Source: DASSUW01 sp963830725 (lineage in GTDB: Bacteria; Actinomycetota; Thermoleophilia; Solirubrobacterales; Solirubrobacteraceae). From it: a DNA stretch of 64,000 nucleotides. The translations under genes and the position numbers were made by a program. Positions 19,150-27,997 of this stretch are shown here, one piece after another. Position 1 is the stretch's first letter; the number at the start of each line of letters is the position of its first letter. The notes under the pieces were generated by a model. It was given only the letters and a program-made list of their open reading frames with translations, ran no database searches and was not told the origin of the DNA. The stretch covers positions 496,001 to 560,000 of the forward strand of contig CAWHNO010000002.1 in the NCBI GenBank assembly GCA_963830725.1. The letters are read 5' to 3'.

Positions 19150-21038
19150 AGCTGACCGTCGCCCAGGCGCTGGTGCGCTTCCTCGCCGCGCAGGAGATCG
19201 AGCGCGACGGCGAGCGCCGCCGCTTCTTCGCCGGCTGCTTCGGCATCTTCGGCCACGGCAACCTCGCCGGGCTCGGCCAGGCGCTCCAGCAGCACCAGGA
19301 CCTGCTCCCCTACCACCAGGCCCGCAACGAGCAGGCGATGGTCCACATCGCCGCCGGCTACGCGCGCCAGCGCAACCGGCTCGGCGACCTTCGCGTGCAC
19401 GACGTCGATCGGGCCGGGCGCGACGAACATGGTCACCGGCGCGGCGCTGGCGACGATCAACCGGCTGCCGGTGCTGCTGCTGCCGGGCGACACGTTCGCC
19501 ACGCGCGCGCCGCACCCGGTGCTGCAGCAGCTCGAGGCGCCGCACGACGCGACGCTGTCGGTCAACGACTGCTTCCGGCCGGTGTCGCGCTACTTCGACC
19601 GCATCGACGCGCCCCGAGCAGCTCGTGCCCGCCGCGCTCGAGGCGATGCGCGTGCTGACCGACCCGGCCGAGACCGGCGCGGTGACGCTGGCGCTGCCCG
19701 AGGACGTGCAGACCGAGGCGGTCGACGTGCCCGAGGCGTTCCTCGAGCCGCGCGTGTGGACGGTCTACCGGCAGCCGCCGGCGCCCGAGGCGCTCGCGCG
19801 GGCCGCCGAGCTGGTCCGCGACGGCGCAGCGCCCGCTGATCGTCGCCGGCGGCGGCGTGATCTACAGCCGAGGCGACCGACGCGCTGCCGCGCTCGCCGA
19901 GGCGACCGGCATCCCGGTCGGCGAGACGCAGGCGGGCCGCGGCGCGCTGCCGTCCGACCACCCGCTGCGCGCTCGGCGCGATCGGCGCGACCGGCACGCC
20001 GGCCGCCAACCGGCTCGCGCGCGAGGCCGACCTCGTGATCGGCGTCGGCACGCGCTGGAGCGACTTCACGACCGCCTCGCAAGTCGGCGTTCCAGGACCC
20101 CGACGTGCGCTTCGTCAACATCAACGTCGCCGCGCTTCGACGCCGCCAAGCACAGCGCGCTGGCCGTGGTCGCCGACGCGCGGCTGGCGCTCGAGGCGCT
20201 GCAGCGACGCGCTGGCCGGCCACCGCGTCGATCCGGCGTGGGCGCGCGCGCGCGGCCGAGGAGGCCGCGGCCTGGGCGGCCGAGGTCGACGCGCCTCGTC
20301 ACGCGCGGGCCACGAGCCGCTGCCGAGCCAGGCCGAGGTGATCGGCGCCGTCAACGACGCCGCCGGCGAGACCGGACGTGGTCGTGTGCGCGGCCGGCTC
20401 GATGCCCGGCGACCTGCACAAGCTGTGGCGCGCGCGCGACCCGAAGGGCTACCACGTCGAGTACGGCTACTCGTGCATGGGCTACGAGATCCCCGGCGGC
20501 ATGGGCGTCAAGCTCGCCGCGCCCGAGCGCGAGGTCTTCGTGATGGTCGGCGACGGCTCGTACCTGATGCTGCCCGGGCGAGCTCGCCGACCGCGGTCGC
20601 GGAGGGCATCAAGCTCGTCGATCGTGCTCGTCGCAGAACCACGGCTACGCGTCGATCGGCGCGCTGTCGCGCTCGGTCGGCTCGGCCGGCTTCGGGACGC
20701 TCTACCGCTCGCGCGCGAACGGCTCGGCTGCCGACCGACGAGCGGCCGCAGCGCGAGCCGCTGCCGGTCGACCTCGCCGCCAACGCCGAGAGCCTCGGCG
20801 CGCGGGTGATGCGGGCGCGCACGATCGACGAGCTGCGCGACGGCGCTGGCGGCGGCGCGCGACGGCGGCCGGGCCGGTCGTCGTGCACGTCGAGGTCGAC
20901 CGCTACGCGGGCGTGCCGAGCTACGAGAGCTGGTGGGACGTGCCGGTCGCCGAGGTCCCGACCGACGAGTCGGTGCGCGCGGCGCGCGCGGAGTACGAGC
21001 GCGCCGCGCGCCCAGCGCCACTACATCGAGCCCCATGA
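19146..21038 (+). pseudogene. iolD: 3D-(3,5/4)-trihydroxycyclohexane-1,2-dione hydrolase IolD, frame-broken
   Basis: Thiamine-diphosphate enzyme, about 625 residues corrected. MKLTVAQALVRFLAAQEIE, YHQARNEQAMVHIAAGYARQ with the cofactor-activating glutamate, NMVTGAALATINRLPVLLLP, PVGETQAGRGALPSDHPL, the ThDP-Mg motif MVGDGSYLML with NHGYASIG, and GFGTLYRSR. IolD hydrolyses the ring of the trione. About ten one-base breaks, clustered between 19390 and 20880. The TGA overlaps the iolB ATG. Confidence 0.85.
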
Positions 21039-21833
21039 GCAGCTCGTCGTCGCCGCGCCGAGCCGGCGTCGACGCGCGTCGTGCCGGTCACGCCCGAGTC
21101 GGCCGGCTGGACGCTACGTCGGCTTCGAGGCTCGGCTCGACGGCGCGTCGGTCGAGCGCGACGACCGGCGCTCGCGAGCTCTGCATCGTCGTGCTCGTCG
21201 GGGACGCTGCACGTGCGCTCGCGAGCACGGCGACTGGCACGATCTCGGCGGCCGCGCCGACCCGTTCGTCCGGCGCTGCCCGACGCGGCGTACCTCCCGC
21301 CCGGCACGCGCTACGTGCTCGAGCGGCGACGGCCGAGGTCGGGCTCTGCTGCGCGCCCGCGCTCGGCGGGCGCGCCGGCGCGCGTGCTGCCCGGCGACCG
21401 CGATCGAGCTCGAGACCCGCGGCGACGGCGCCCACGAGCGCACGATCCACCCGATCCTGATGGGCGACGAGGCGGCCGACTCGCTGCTCGTCTGCGAGGT
21501 GCTCACCCCGCCCGGCCACTGGTCGAGCTACCCGCCGCACAAGCACGACCGCGACGCGCATGCCCGAGGAGTCGCTTCCTCGAGGAGACCTACTACCACC
21601 GCGTCGAGCCCGCCGCACGGGCTTCGGCGCTCCAGCGCGTCTACACCGCCGACGGCTCGCTCGACGAGACGCTCGTCGTGCGCGACGGCGACACCGTCCT
21701 CGTCCCGCGCGGCTACCACACCGTCTCCGCCCCGCCGGGTTACGCTCTGTACTACCTCAACGTGATGGCCGGCCCCGTCCGCGCCTGGGCCGTCGCCAAC
21801 GACCCCGACCACGAGTGGACGCTGACGCCATGA
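21035..21833 (+). pseudogene. iolB: 5-deoxy-glucuronate isomerase IolB, frame-broken
   Basis: About 263 residues corrected; bicupin isomerase. The C-terminal half (from 21430) is clean: HERTIHPILMGDEAADSLLV, CEVLTPPGHWSSYPPHKHD with the metal-binding histidines, EETYYHRVEPA, and RGYHTVSAPPGYALYYLNVM. IolB interconverts 5-deoxyglucuronate and 5-dehydro-2-deoxygluconate, the IolC substrate. Breaks near 21065, 21115, 21170, 21225, 21270, 21330, 21400 and 21560. The TGA overlaps the VOC gene start. Confidence 0.85.
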
Positions 21834-22258
21834 CCTCACGCCTCAATCCCTACATCACGTTCCCCGACACCGCCCGGGAGGCGATGGAGTTCTACCGGGA
21901 CGTGTTCGGCGGGAACCTGGACGTGAACACGTTCGGCGACTTCGGCGGGGACGCCCCGAACCCCGAGGGCATCATGCACGCCCAGCTCGAGACCGACCGC
22001 GGCTTCACGCTGATGGCCTCAGACCTCGCGCCCGGGATGGAGCACAGCCCGGGCAACAACATGGCTGTCAGCCTCAGCGGCGACGACGGCGACGAGCTGC
22101 GCGGCTACTGGGACAAGCTGTCGGCCGGCGGCACCGTCACCGTGCCGTTCGAGAAGCAGATGTGGGGCGCCGAGTTCGGCATGTGCGTCGACCGGTTCGG
22201 CGTGAGCTGGATGGTGAACGTCAGCCCGCCGCAGAGCCAGGAGAGCGCAGCCCGCTGA
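21830..22258 (+). CDS. VOC family protein (PhnB/glyoxalase-like)
   Basis: A 142-residue protein with one vicinal-oxygen-chelate fold of the PhnB-like type: NPYITFPDTAREAMEFYRDV, EGIMHAQLETDRGFTLMASD, LSGDDGDELRGYWDKLSAGG, and the end FGMCVDRFGVSWMVN. Its ATG overlaps the iolB TGA, so it is the last gene of the inositol operon as written, but similar proteins occur in many contexts and no inositol role is known. The reading frame is clean, in contrast to the operon before it. Confidence 0.85.
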   Translation: MTSRLNPYITFPDTAREAMEFYRDVFGGNLDVNTFGDFGGDAPNPEGIMHAQLETDRGFTLMASDLAPGMEHSPGNNMAVSLSGDDGDELRGYWDKLSAGGTVTVPFEKQMWGAEFGMCVDRFGVSWMVNVSPPQSQESAAR

Positions 22259-22395
22259 GGAATTGGTCGAGCACGAAGTCGTAGTGCTCGTCGCTGCCGT
22301 AGGCGCCCATCACGCGCTCACCGATTCGCACCGCGCTCAGCCCAGGGCTGGGCGAGCTGAAGAGCGGCTGCCGCTGATCGCCCTCCTCGCCTGAC
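22221..22395 (-). pseudogene. Possible TetR-family C-terminal remnant
   Basis: The minus strand has an open stretch reading GERVMGAYGSDEHYDFVLDQFLSGL, which resembles the end of the TetR_C ligand domain (a GSDEHFEFGLDRLLDGL-like pattern from memory). No start codon or helix-turn-helix follows on the upstream side; the enoyl-CoA hydratase gene begins there. I read it as a leftover 3' end of a deleted regulator. A chance match is possible. Confidence 0.3.
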
Positions 22396-22396
22396 C

Positions 22397-22402
22397 TAGC
22401 AT
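22397..22402 (+). promoter_or_regulatory. -10 hexamer TAGCAT before the hydratase gene
   Basis: TAGCAT ends 7 nt before the GTG at 22410. It includes the upstream ATG (22401), so it favours the GTG as the true leaderless start. Confidence 0.45.
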
Positions 22403-22409
22403 GTCGCGC

Positions 22410-23267
22410 GTGGAGGCAGAGCTACTCGTCGAGACCGACGGCGCCGTCGCCACGTTCACGCTCAACCGGCCGGAGCGGCTCAACGCGGTCACGCCACGGA
22501 TGGTTGACGAGCTCGATGCCGCGCTCGCCGCGGCGATCGAGGACGATGCGGTGCGGGTGATCCGGCTGCGCGGCGCCGGGCGCGCGTTCTGCTCGGGCTA
22601 CGACCTCGAGTGGGCCGCCGAGCTGATGCGTGCGGGCGACCTCGCCGGGCCGTGGGACCCGGCCGCCGACCACCGCACGATGAGCCGCTACGTGAACAGC
22701 TACATGGCGCTGTGGCGATCGCCGAAGCCGGTCGTCGCGCAGGTGCATGGCGTCTGCGTCGGCGGCGGCTCGGACCTCGCCCTGTGTGCCGACCTGATGC
22801 TGTGCGCGGAGGACGCGCTGATCGGCTATCCGCCGGCGCGGGTCTGGGGCTCGCCGACCACGGCGATGTGGTTCCACCGGCTCGGCCTCGAACGCGCCAA
22901 GCGCCTGCTGCTGACCGGCGACCCGATGAACGGCGCGACCGCGGCCGAGTGGGGCTTCGCCTCGGGCGCGTATCCGGCCGAGAAGCTCGACGCGGCCGCG
23001 CTGGCGCTCTGCCGGCGGGTCGCGCGCCTGCCCGCCAACCAGCTCCAGTTCATGAAGACGCTCGTGAACACGGCGGTCGAGCAGCAGGGCCTGGCCGCGA
23101 CGCAGACGCTCGGCACGCTGCTGGACGGCGCCGCGCGCCACACGCCCGAGGGGACCGAGTTCTCGCGCGCGGCCGCCGGCGACCTCAAGGCCGCCGTCCG
23201 CGCCCGCGACGAGCCGTTCGGCGACTACGGCTTCGGCTCGCGGACCGTCAGCGACCCGCTGGCGTGA
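22410..23267 (+). CDS. Enoyl-CoA hydratase/isomerase (crotonase) family protein
   Basis: About 285 residues of the crotonase fold. FTLNRPERLNAVTPRMVDEL is the family start, LRGAGRAFCSGYDLEW and VHGVCVGGGSDLALCADLML form the oxyanion hole, and IGYPPARVWGSPTTAMW follows. Typical reactions are hydration or isomerisation of acyl-CoA thioesters; the CoA substrate is unknown. An ATG at 22401 would add three residues, but it lies inside the -10 hexamer, so I prefer the GTG. It is monocistronic, with a converging gene at its 3' end (20-bp overlap). Confidence 0.85.
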   Translation: MEAELLVETDGAVATFTLNRPERLNAVTPRMVDELDAALAAAIEDDAVRVIRLRGAGRAFCSGYDLEWAAELMRAGDLAGPWDPAADHRTMSRYVNSYMALWRSPKPVVAQVHGVCVGGGSDLALCADLMLCAEDALIGYPPARVWGSPTTAMWFHRLGLERAKRLLLTGDPMNGATAAEWGFASGAYPAEKLDAAALALCRRVARLPANQLQFMKTLVNTAVEQQGLAATQTLGTLLDGAARHTPEGTEFSRAAAGDLKAAVRARDEPFGDYGFGSRTVSDPLA

Positions 23268-23685
23268 CCTTCGTGAAGGTCAGATGGAAGTCGAGCTCCC
23301 ACGTGGCGCCCTCGTCGGTCGAGGTCTCCCAGTCGCCCTCGATCGTGCGGCCGTCCTCGCTGAACGTCCCCTTGTAGCGCTGCCAGAACCGCAGCGGCGA
23401 GAAGTCCGGCTTCGTTCGTGAGAGCGTCCAGACGCCGTCCTCGAGCGCCATCTCATAGACGCGGGCGACCCCGCGCGAGTCGAAGTAGTGCTGGAGCAGC
23501 GTGCCGCGGCCCTCGTCGAAGCCCATGATCGCGACGCCGTCGGGCGCGTCGGGGTGCGGGATGTCCCAGCGCTCGATCAGGAACTTCTCGCCCGGCATCC
23601 ACTCGAACAGGACGCGTCCCTGCGGCGCCTCGGGGATGCCGACCGTCATCGTCCACTCGCCGATGAACGCCTCGAGCCCGGCCAT
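23248..23685 (-). CDS. DUF1579-like protein of unknown function
   Basis: A 145-residue protein, beta-rich with repeated Trp and Phe: LEAFIGEWTMTVGIPEAPQG, FLIERWDIPHPDAPDGVAIM, LLQHYFDSRGVARVYEMAL, FWQRYKGTFSEDGRTIEGDW. This resembles DUF1579-type lipocalin-like domains; assignment is from pattern only. Its ATG overlaps by one base the TGA of the DUF1348 gene before it (TGATG), so they are co-translated. No catalytic residues can be named. Confidence 0.6.
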   Translation of the reverse strand: MAGLEAFIGEWTMTVGIPEAPQGRVLFEWMPGEKFLIERWDIPHPDAPDGVAIMGFDEGRGTLLQHYFDSRGVARVYEMALEDGVWTLSRTKPDFSPLRFWQRYKGTFSEDGRTIEGDWETSTDEGATWELDFHLTFTKVTPAGR

Positions 23686-24137
23686 CACGCGAGCGGGATC
23701 GGGTCGCCGCGCTCGCTCTCCGGGCGCGGGCCGAAGATGCGGCGCTCGGACTCGTCGATCGCCACGTCGTTGATGCTCGCCTCGCGCCGCCGCATGTAGC
23801 CCTCGGCGTCGAACTCCCACTGCTCGTTGCCGTAGCTGCGCCACCAGCGGCCGGAGGCGTCGCGCGATTCGTACTGGAAGCGCACGGCGATCCGGTTGCC
23901 GCTGAACGCCCACAGGTCCTTGCGCAGCGCGTAGTCGAGCTCGCGCGCCCACTTGCGCGTGAGGAAGTCGACGATCTCCGCGCGGCCGCTGAGGAACTCG
24001 TCCCGGTTGCGCCACCGGGAGTCCTCGGTGTACGCGGCGGCGACCCGCTCCGGGTCGCGCGTGTTCCATGCGTCCTCCGCCGCCTGGACCTTCTGGCGGG
24101 CGGTCTCCTCGGTGAACGGCGGCACCGGCGGGCGCAT
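23685..24137 (-). CDS. DUF1348 (NTF2-like) family protein
   Basis: A 150-residue SnoaL/NTF2-like fold protein of the DUF1348 group: FTEETARQKVQAAEDAWNTR, AAAYTEDSRWRNRDEFLSGR, KWARELDYALRKDLWAFSGN, and VRFQYESRDASGRWWRSYGN. These strongly conserved residues mark the family, whose function is not established. Start ATG at 24137; the hexamer TAGCCT (24146-24151, minus strand) ends 8 nt before it. First gene of a two-gene unit with the DUF1579-like gene. Confidence 0.85.
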   Translation of the reverse strand: MRPPVPPFTEETARQKVQAAEDAWNTRDPERVAAAYTEDSRWRNRDEFLSGRAEIVDFLTRKWARELDYALRKDLWAFSGNRIAVRFQYESRDASGRWWRSYGNEQWEFDAEGYMRRREASINDVAIDESERRIFGPRPESERGDPIPLA

Positions 24138-24345
24138 CGATGGGAAGGCTAACGCTCCCGACAGGCGGTAGTCTTCGTCGCGGCGCGGTCCCGCGCCCAA
24201 CCCCCGATTCCGGCGCTCACGCCGCCGGCCCGAGCGGGGGCAAAGGGGGCTCGAGCCCTTGGGACGCCGGTCAGTGCTGCCCTTTCCGGCGGGGCGTCGT
24301 GAGCGTGAGTCGCGGGGCCGCCGCCAGTTCGAAAGGTGCACCGAG
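24138..24345. other. Intergenic region, 208 bp, divergent promoters
   Basis: Separates the minus-strand DUF1348 gene from the plus-strand DUF4287 gene. It contains the minus-strand -10 TAGCCT (24146-24151) and a GC-rich stretch (24225-24275) with short inverted GGGCTCGAGCCC. I could not match it to a known riboswitch or small RNA. Confidence 0.4.
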
Positions 24346-24999
24346 ATGACCAGGCAGAAATCGTTCAAGCGCCTCGTGCGGGCCCGGATGGAGAAGACCG
24401 GCGAGAGCTACACCGCGGCCCGCGCGATGCTGCTCACCGCGAGCGAATCGGCCGAGCCGTGGCTCGCGACGTCCGACGAGGCGATCCGCGAGCGGACGGG
24501 ACGCGGCTGGGAGGAGTGGTTCGACCTGCTCGACGAGTGGGGCCTGAACCAGCACCGGGAGATCGCGCGCCGGGTCGCCGCGGAGCTCGGCATCGATCCG
24601 CTCGCCTGGAACGCCCAGGCGATCACCATGAGCTACGAGCGCACCCGCGGGCTGCGCGCCGCCGGCGAGCGTGCCGACGGCTTCGCCGTCACCGCGCAGA
24701 AGACCGTGGGGGTGCCGGTCGACCGGCTCTTCGACGCGTTCGTCGACGGCTCGCTGCGGGCGCGCTGGCTGCCCGAGGACCAGCTGCGCGAGCGCACGGC
24801 GACCAAGCCGAAGTCGGCCCGCTTCGACTGGGCCGACGGCACGACCCGTGTGAACGTGACCTTCATCGCGAAGGGCTCCAGCAGCACGGCGGCGGTCGAG
24901 CACGCACGGCTCGCCGACGCCGGCGAAGCCGCCCGGATGAAGGCGTTCTGGCGCGAGCGCCTGAGCACCCTCAAGGCGCAGCTCGCGGCCGATGCCTGA
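24346..24999 (+). CDS. DUF4287 plus SRPBCC/AHSA1-like two-domain protein
   Basis: A 217-residue protein. Residues 1-60 match the small helical DUF4287 domain (SFKRLVRARMEKTGESYTAA, then TGRGWEEWFDLLDEWG). Residues 120-217 look like an activator of Hsp90 ATPase/SRPBCC fold: VTAQKTVGVPVDRLFDAFVD, ARFDWADGTTRVNVTFIAKG, and a final helix MKAFWRERLSTLKAQL. The start has a fair ribosome-binding site (GAAAGG). It overlaps the next gene by 8 bp. Function unknown; the family is common in soil bacteria. Confidence 0.75.
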   Translation: MTRQKSFKRLVRARMEKTGESYTAARAMLLTASESAEPWLATSDEAIRERTGRGWEEWFDLLDEWGLNQHREIARRVAAELGIDPLAWNAQAITMSYERTRGLRAAGERADGFAVTAQKTVGVPVDRLFDAFVDGSLRARWLPEDQLRERTATKPKSARFDWADGTTRVNVTFIAKGSSSTAAVEHARLADAGEAARMKAFWRERLSTLKAQLAADA

Positions 25000-25363
25000 G
25001 ATCGAGCTCGTCGCGGTCCTCGCCGCGACCGCCGCGGCGTTCGTCTCGGGCGGCGCCTACTACGCCGTGGTCGGCGCGCAGCTGCCCGGGGCGAACGAGC
25101 CGATGCCGCCGTGGAAGCTCGCCGTCGAGGTCCTGCGCTGCCTGGTCCTCGCCGCCGTGGTCGCGGGCCTCGCCTCGCAGGGGCGGATCGACACGTGGAC
25201 CGGCGGCCTGCTGCTGGGCGTCGCGCTGTGGATCGGGTTCCCGCTCGTGCTGTGGATCGGCGCCGTGATCCACGAGAACACGCCGCTGAGGCTCGCCATC
25301 ATCCACGGCGGCGACTGGCTCGTGAAGCTGCTGCTGGTGGGGGTGATCGTCAGCGCCTGGTGA
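24992..25363 (+). CDS. DUF1761 family membrane protein
   Basis: A 123-residue protein with four predicted membrane helices (about 5-25, 43-63, 70-92 and 100-122) and the small-residue pattern of DUF1761: VLAATAAAFVSGGAYYAVVG at the start and LAIIHGGDWLVKLLLVG at the end. Start overlaps the DUF4287 gene, so it is co-translated. Its 3' end overlaps the converging WYL regulator by 14 bp. No activity is known. Confidence 0.75.
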   Translation: MPEIELVAVLAATAAAFVSGGAYYAVVGAQLPGANEPMPPWKLAVEVLRCLVLAAVVAGLASQGRIDTWTGGLLLGVALWIGFPLVLWIGAVIHENTPLRLAIIHGGDWLVKLLLVGVIVSAW

Positions 25364-26297
25364 CGCCGCGCGCGAGCCGCCCGGACAGAGCCTGCAGCTC
25401 CTCGACCAGCTCGGGCGGCTCGTGGACCTCGAACTCGACGCCCAGCATCGCCACGCGGAGGGCGAGCCAGGTGAGGTTGTCGTCGCCGCTCCGGTACTCG
25501 CAGCGGTCCTCGTCGAGCGGCACGACCGTCCCCCACCCGGCGGGCACGCGCACGCTGTCGGCGGGCGCATGCACGGTGAGGCGCGCCTCGTAGCGGCTCG
25601 GCAGCGCCGAGAACCGCTGCTCGACGAACGCCGCCGGGTCGGCGGCCGGGAGCCTGCGCGGCGTGAAGCGCGTGCCGAGCGCGACCGGCTCGGTGATCCG
25701 GTCGACGCGGAAGGTGCGCCAGTCGTCGCGGCCGCGGTCCCAGCAGACGAGGTACCAGCGGCGGCCGCGATTCACGACCGCGTGCGGCTCGACGTCGCGG
25801 CGCCCGAACTCGCCGCCGGCCGCGCGGTAGCCGAAGCGGACGCACTCGTGGTCGCGGCAGCCGCCGGCGAGCACGGTGAGGCACTGCGGGTCGACCGTCG
25901 GGCCCTCGGGCGGGAGCGACATCGTCGTCGCGCCGAGCGCCTGGACGCGCCGGCGCAGATGCGCGGGCAGCACCTGCTCGAGCTTGACCAGCGCCCGCAC
26001 CGACGTCTCCTCGATGCCCGTGACCGACGCCCGCGCCGCCGTGCGCAGGCCGACCGCGATCGCGATCGCCTCGTCGTCGTCGAGCAGCAGCGGCGGCATC
26101 GCCGTCCCCGCCGCCAGCCGGTAGCCGCCGGCCGGGCCGGTCAACGACTCGACCGGATAGCCGAGCCCGCGCAGGCGCTCGACGTCGCGCCGGATCGTCC
26201 GCCGCGACACTTCGAGCCGGTCCGCCAGCTCGCCGCCGGGCCAGTCGCGGCGGGTCTGGAGCAGGGACAGCAGGGTGAGCAGGCGGCTCGAGGGCAT
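25350..26297 (-). CDS. YafY-type WYL-domain transcriptional regulator
   Basis: A 315-residue regulator: N-terminal DeoR-like HTH_11 (RLLTLLSLLQTRRDWPGGEL, VSRRTIRRDVERLRGLGYPV), a linker rich in GPAGGYRLAAG, then a WYL domain ending HAVVNRGRRWYLVCWDRGR and FRVDRITEPVALGTRF, and a WCX C-terminal part. WYL proteins sense ligands, in several cases nucleic acids or nucleotides. It is divergent from a two-domain VOC gene, a very common pairing, and probably regulates it; the intergenic gap is 42 bp. Confidence 0.88.
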   Translation of the reverse strand: MPSSRLLTLLSLLQTRRDWPGGELADRLEVSRRTIRRDVERLRGLGYPVESLTGPAGGYRLAAGTAMPPLLLDDDEAIAIAVGLRTAARASVTGIEETSVRALVKLEQVLPAHLRRRVQALGATTMSLPPEGPTVDPQCLTVLAGGCRDHECVRFGYRAAGGEFGRRDVEPHAVVNRGRRWYLVCWDRGRDDWRTFRVDRITEPVALGTRFTPRRLPAADPAAFVEQRFSALPSRYEARLTVHAPADSVRVPAGWGTVVPLDEDRCEYRSGDDNLTWLALRVAMLGVEFEVHEPPELVEELQALSGRLARGVTRR

Positions 26298-26326
26298 CGA
26301 GGACAGATCTTGACCTAAACCGGCCG

Positions 26327-26332
26327 TATCGT
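26327..26332 (+). promoter_or_regulatory. -10 hexamer TATCGT before the VOC gene
   Basis: Ends 7 nt before the ATG at 26340, no Shine-Dalgarno sequence between; leaderless start inferred. Confidence 0.45.
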
Positions 26333-26339
26333 GCCATCC

Positions 26340-27191
26340 ATGTCGCAGAACACAGAGAGCGCGCCCATCCTCGGCAGCCGCGACGGCTACCCCGACGGGG
26401 TGCCCTGCTTCATCGACACGAACCAGCGCGACATCGACGCTGCGCAGCGCTTCTACGGAGGGCTCTTCGGCTGGGAGTTCGAGGAGTGGACGCCCGGCCT
26501 GTACTGGATGGCGACCATCGACGGCCTCAACGTCGCCGGCATGGGCCTGCGGCCCGACGACGAGCCGTCGTGGAACACCTACATCCAGGTCGCCGGCGCC
26601 GACCAGGCCACGGCCGACGCGCTCCAGCTCGGTGCCCAGGTCCCGATGCCGCCCATGGATGTGCCGGGCGCCGGCCGCATGTCGGTGATCACCGATCCGA
26701 CCGGCGGCGTGTTCCGCACCTGGGAGCCCCGCGAGCACCGCGGCGCCCAGCTCGTGAACGTCAACGGCACGTGGAACTGGAGCGACCTCTACACGCCCGA
26801 CCCGAGCCTCGCCGAGCCGTTCTACCGCGCCCTGTTCGGCTGGGAGGCCAGGCCGGTCTCGTTCGGCGAGGTCTCCGCGATCATGTGGACCCGGCCCGGC
26901 TACGGCGACACGCTGGAGGCGCGCAACCCGGGCATCCGCAAGATGCACGAGGAGGCGGGCGCGCCCGATGGCTTCACCGACTGCATCGGTTGGCTGGTGG
27001 AGGACGACGGCCCGTCACGCTGGGCGGTCACCTTCACGGTCGACGACCCCGACACGACCGCGGCCCGCGCGGCCGAGCTGGGCGGCGAGGTCGTCGTAGA
27101 GCCCTACGACGCCGGGCATGTTCGCGTCGCTCTGCTCAAGGACCCGCAGGGCGCGGTGTTCACCGTCAGCTATTACGACTCAGGCCGCTAG
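26340..27191 (+). CDS. VOC family protein with two glyoxalase-like domains
   Basis: A 283-residue protein with two tandem VOC modules: residues 15-130 (GVPCFIDTNQRDIDAAQRFY, GLFGWEFEEW) and 150-280 (WNWSDLYTPDPSLAEPFYRA, LFGWEARPVSFGEV, FTVDDPDTTAARAAELGG, and VALLKDPQGAVFTVSYYD). This arrangement is that of the 27-kDa antigen Cfp30B family. Metal-dependent chemistry is possible but the substrate is unknown. It is divergent from the WYL regulator. The ATG is preferred over the GTG at 26331, which lies in the promoter hexamer. Confidence 0.85.
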   Translation: MSQNTESAPILGSRDGYPDGVPCFIDTNQRDIDAAQRFYGGLFGWEFEEWTPGLYWMATIDGLNVAGMGLRPDDEPSWNTYIQVAGADQATADALQLGAQVPMPPMDVPGAGRMSVITDPTGGVFRTWEPREHRGAQLVNVNGTWNWSDLYTPDPSLAEPFYRALFGWEARPVSFGEVSAIMWTRPGYGDTLEARNPGIRKMHEEAGAPDGFTDCIGWLVEDDGPSRWAVTFTVDDPDTTAARAAELGGEVVVEPYDAGHVRVALLKDPQGAVFTVSYYDSGR

Positions 27192-27929
27192 CGAGAGGTG
27201 CGCGGCGCCCTCGAGGAGCAGCAGCCGCGGGTTGTCCTGCGTGAGCAGTGCCGCCAGGCGCTCGCTCGCGCCGCGGCGGACGAGCGCCTCGAAGCCGCGC
27301 TCGAGCGTGTCGTCGCGCGTGCCGGGATGGCCGTCTGACGCCAGGCACCAGACCATGCCGTCGCCGAGCAGCCGCTCGGCGGCGGCCCGCGCCCGCGCGC
27401 CGTGGCGGCCGAACAGCGACGTCGCGTTGACCTGGAGCAGGGCGCCGCGATCCACCAGCCGGTGCAGCCGCCGGTCGCCGCCGGCCACCGGCGCGGCGCG
27501 CTCCGGGTGCGCGAGCAGCACGTCGTAGCCGAGCTCCCACAGCCGCTCGGCGGCGGCCGTGAAGTCGTCCTCGATGCCCTCGAACGGACACTCGAGCAGG
27601 AGCCACCGTGCCCCTTCCGGGCCCTGCGCGATCAGCTCGAGCGAGTCCGGTGCGAGGACCAGCGCCTCCTCGTGGGCGAGCTCGCCGCCGGGATGCAGCC
27701 GTACCTGGATCCCCGCGGCCGCGATCGCCTGCGCCGCCTCGTCGCGCAGCGCCGCCAGCCGGCTCAGGTCGACATGCGGGAAGTCGATGCGCTTGATGTG
27801 CGGCGTGCACGCCACGTCGGTGACACCGGCAGCCTCGAGCCGGCGCGCGTGGGCGATCGTGTACGCCATCGCGGGCGCCCCGTCGTCGAGGCCGGGCAGC
27901 AGATGGCAGTGCAGGTCGACGTACGACAT
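27180..27929 (-). CDS. CpsB/CapC-type PHP-domain phosphatase
   Basis: A 249-residue PHP-fold metal-dependent protein: YVDLHCHLLPGLDDGAPAM with the HxH metal motif, ACTPHIKRIDFPH, LLLECPFEGIEDDF, VLLAHPERAAP, LQVNATSLFGRHG, and CLASDGHPGTRDD. These match the CpsB/YwqE tyrosine-phosphatase family, which in Gram-positives dephosphorylates capsule kinases. No capsule genes are nearby, so the target is open. A GGAAGGGG Shine-Dalgarno-like run and the -10 TACCGT (27938-27943, minus) precede the start. Confidence 0.8.
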   Translation of the reverse strand: MSYVDLHCHLLPGLDDGAPAMAYTIAHARRLEAAGVTDVACTPHIKRIDFPHVDLSRLAALRDEAAQAIAAAGIQVRLHPGGELAHEEALVLAPDSLELIAQGPEGARWLLLECPFEGIEDDFTAAAERLWELGYDVLLAHPERAAPVAGGDRRLHRLVDRGALLQVNATSLFGRHGARARAAAERLLGDGMVWCLASDGHPGTRDDTLERGFEALVRRGASERLAALLTQDNPRLLLLEGAAHLSLAA

Positions 27930-27941
27930 CCCCTTCCACGG

Positions 27942-27967
27942 TACGACGCGAGCTTGCGAGCGTCGTA
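27942..27967. repeat. Palindrome with loop GAGCTTGCGA
   Basis: Arms TACGACGC and GCGTCGTA (8 bp, perfect) around the loop GAGCTTGCGA, the same ten bases as in the hairpin at 3311-3320 but on a different stem. It lies between two divergent genes and overlaps the minus-strand -10 region, so it is not a simple terminator. Confidence 0.5.
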
Positions 27968-27985
27968 GAGCCTTCACGGGCTGGA

Positions 27986-27991
27986 TACGAT
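27986..27991 (+). promoter_or_regulatory. -10 hexamer TACGAT before the HhH-GPD gene
   Basis: Ends 6 nt before the GTG at 27998, leaving no room for a ribosome-binding site; leaderless start inferred. Confidence 0.5.
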
Positions 27992-27997
27992 CGAGCC

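Noticed and set aside
24225..24290. Riboswitch-like GC-rich leader before the DUF4287 gene
   Set aside because: I could not fit it to any known riboswitch consensus, and the downstream gene has no matching metabolic role.
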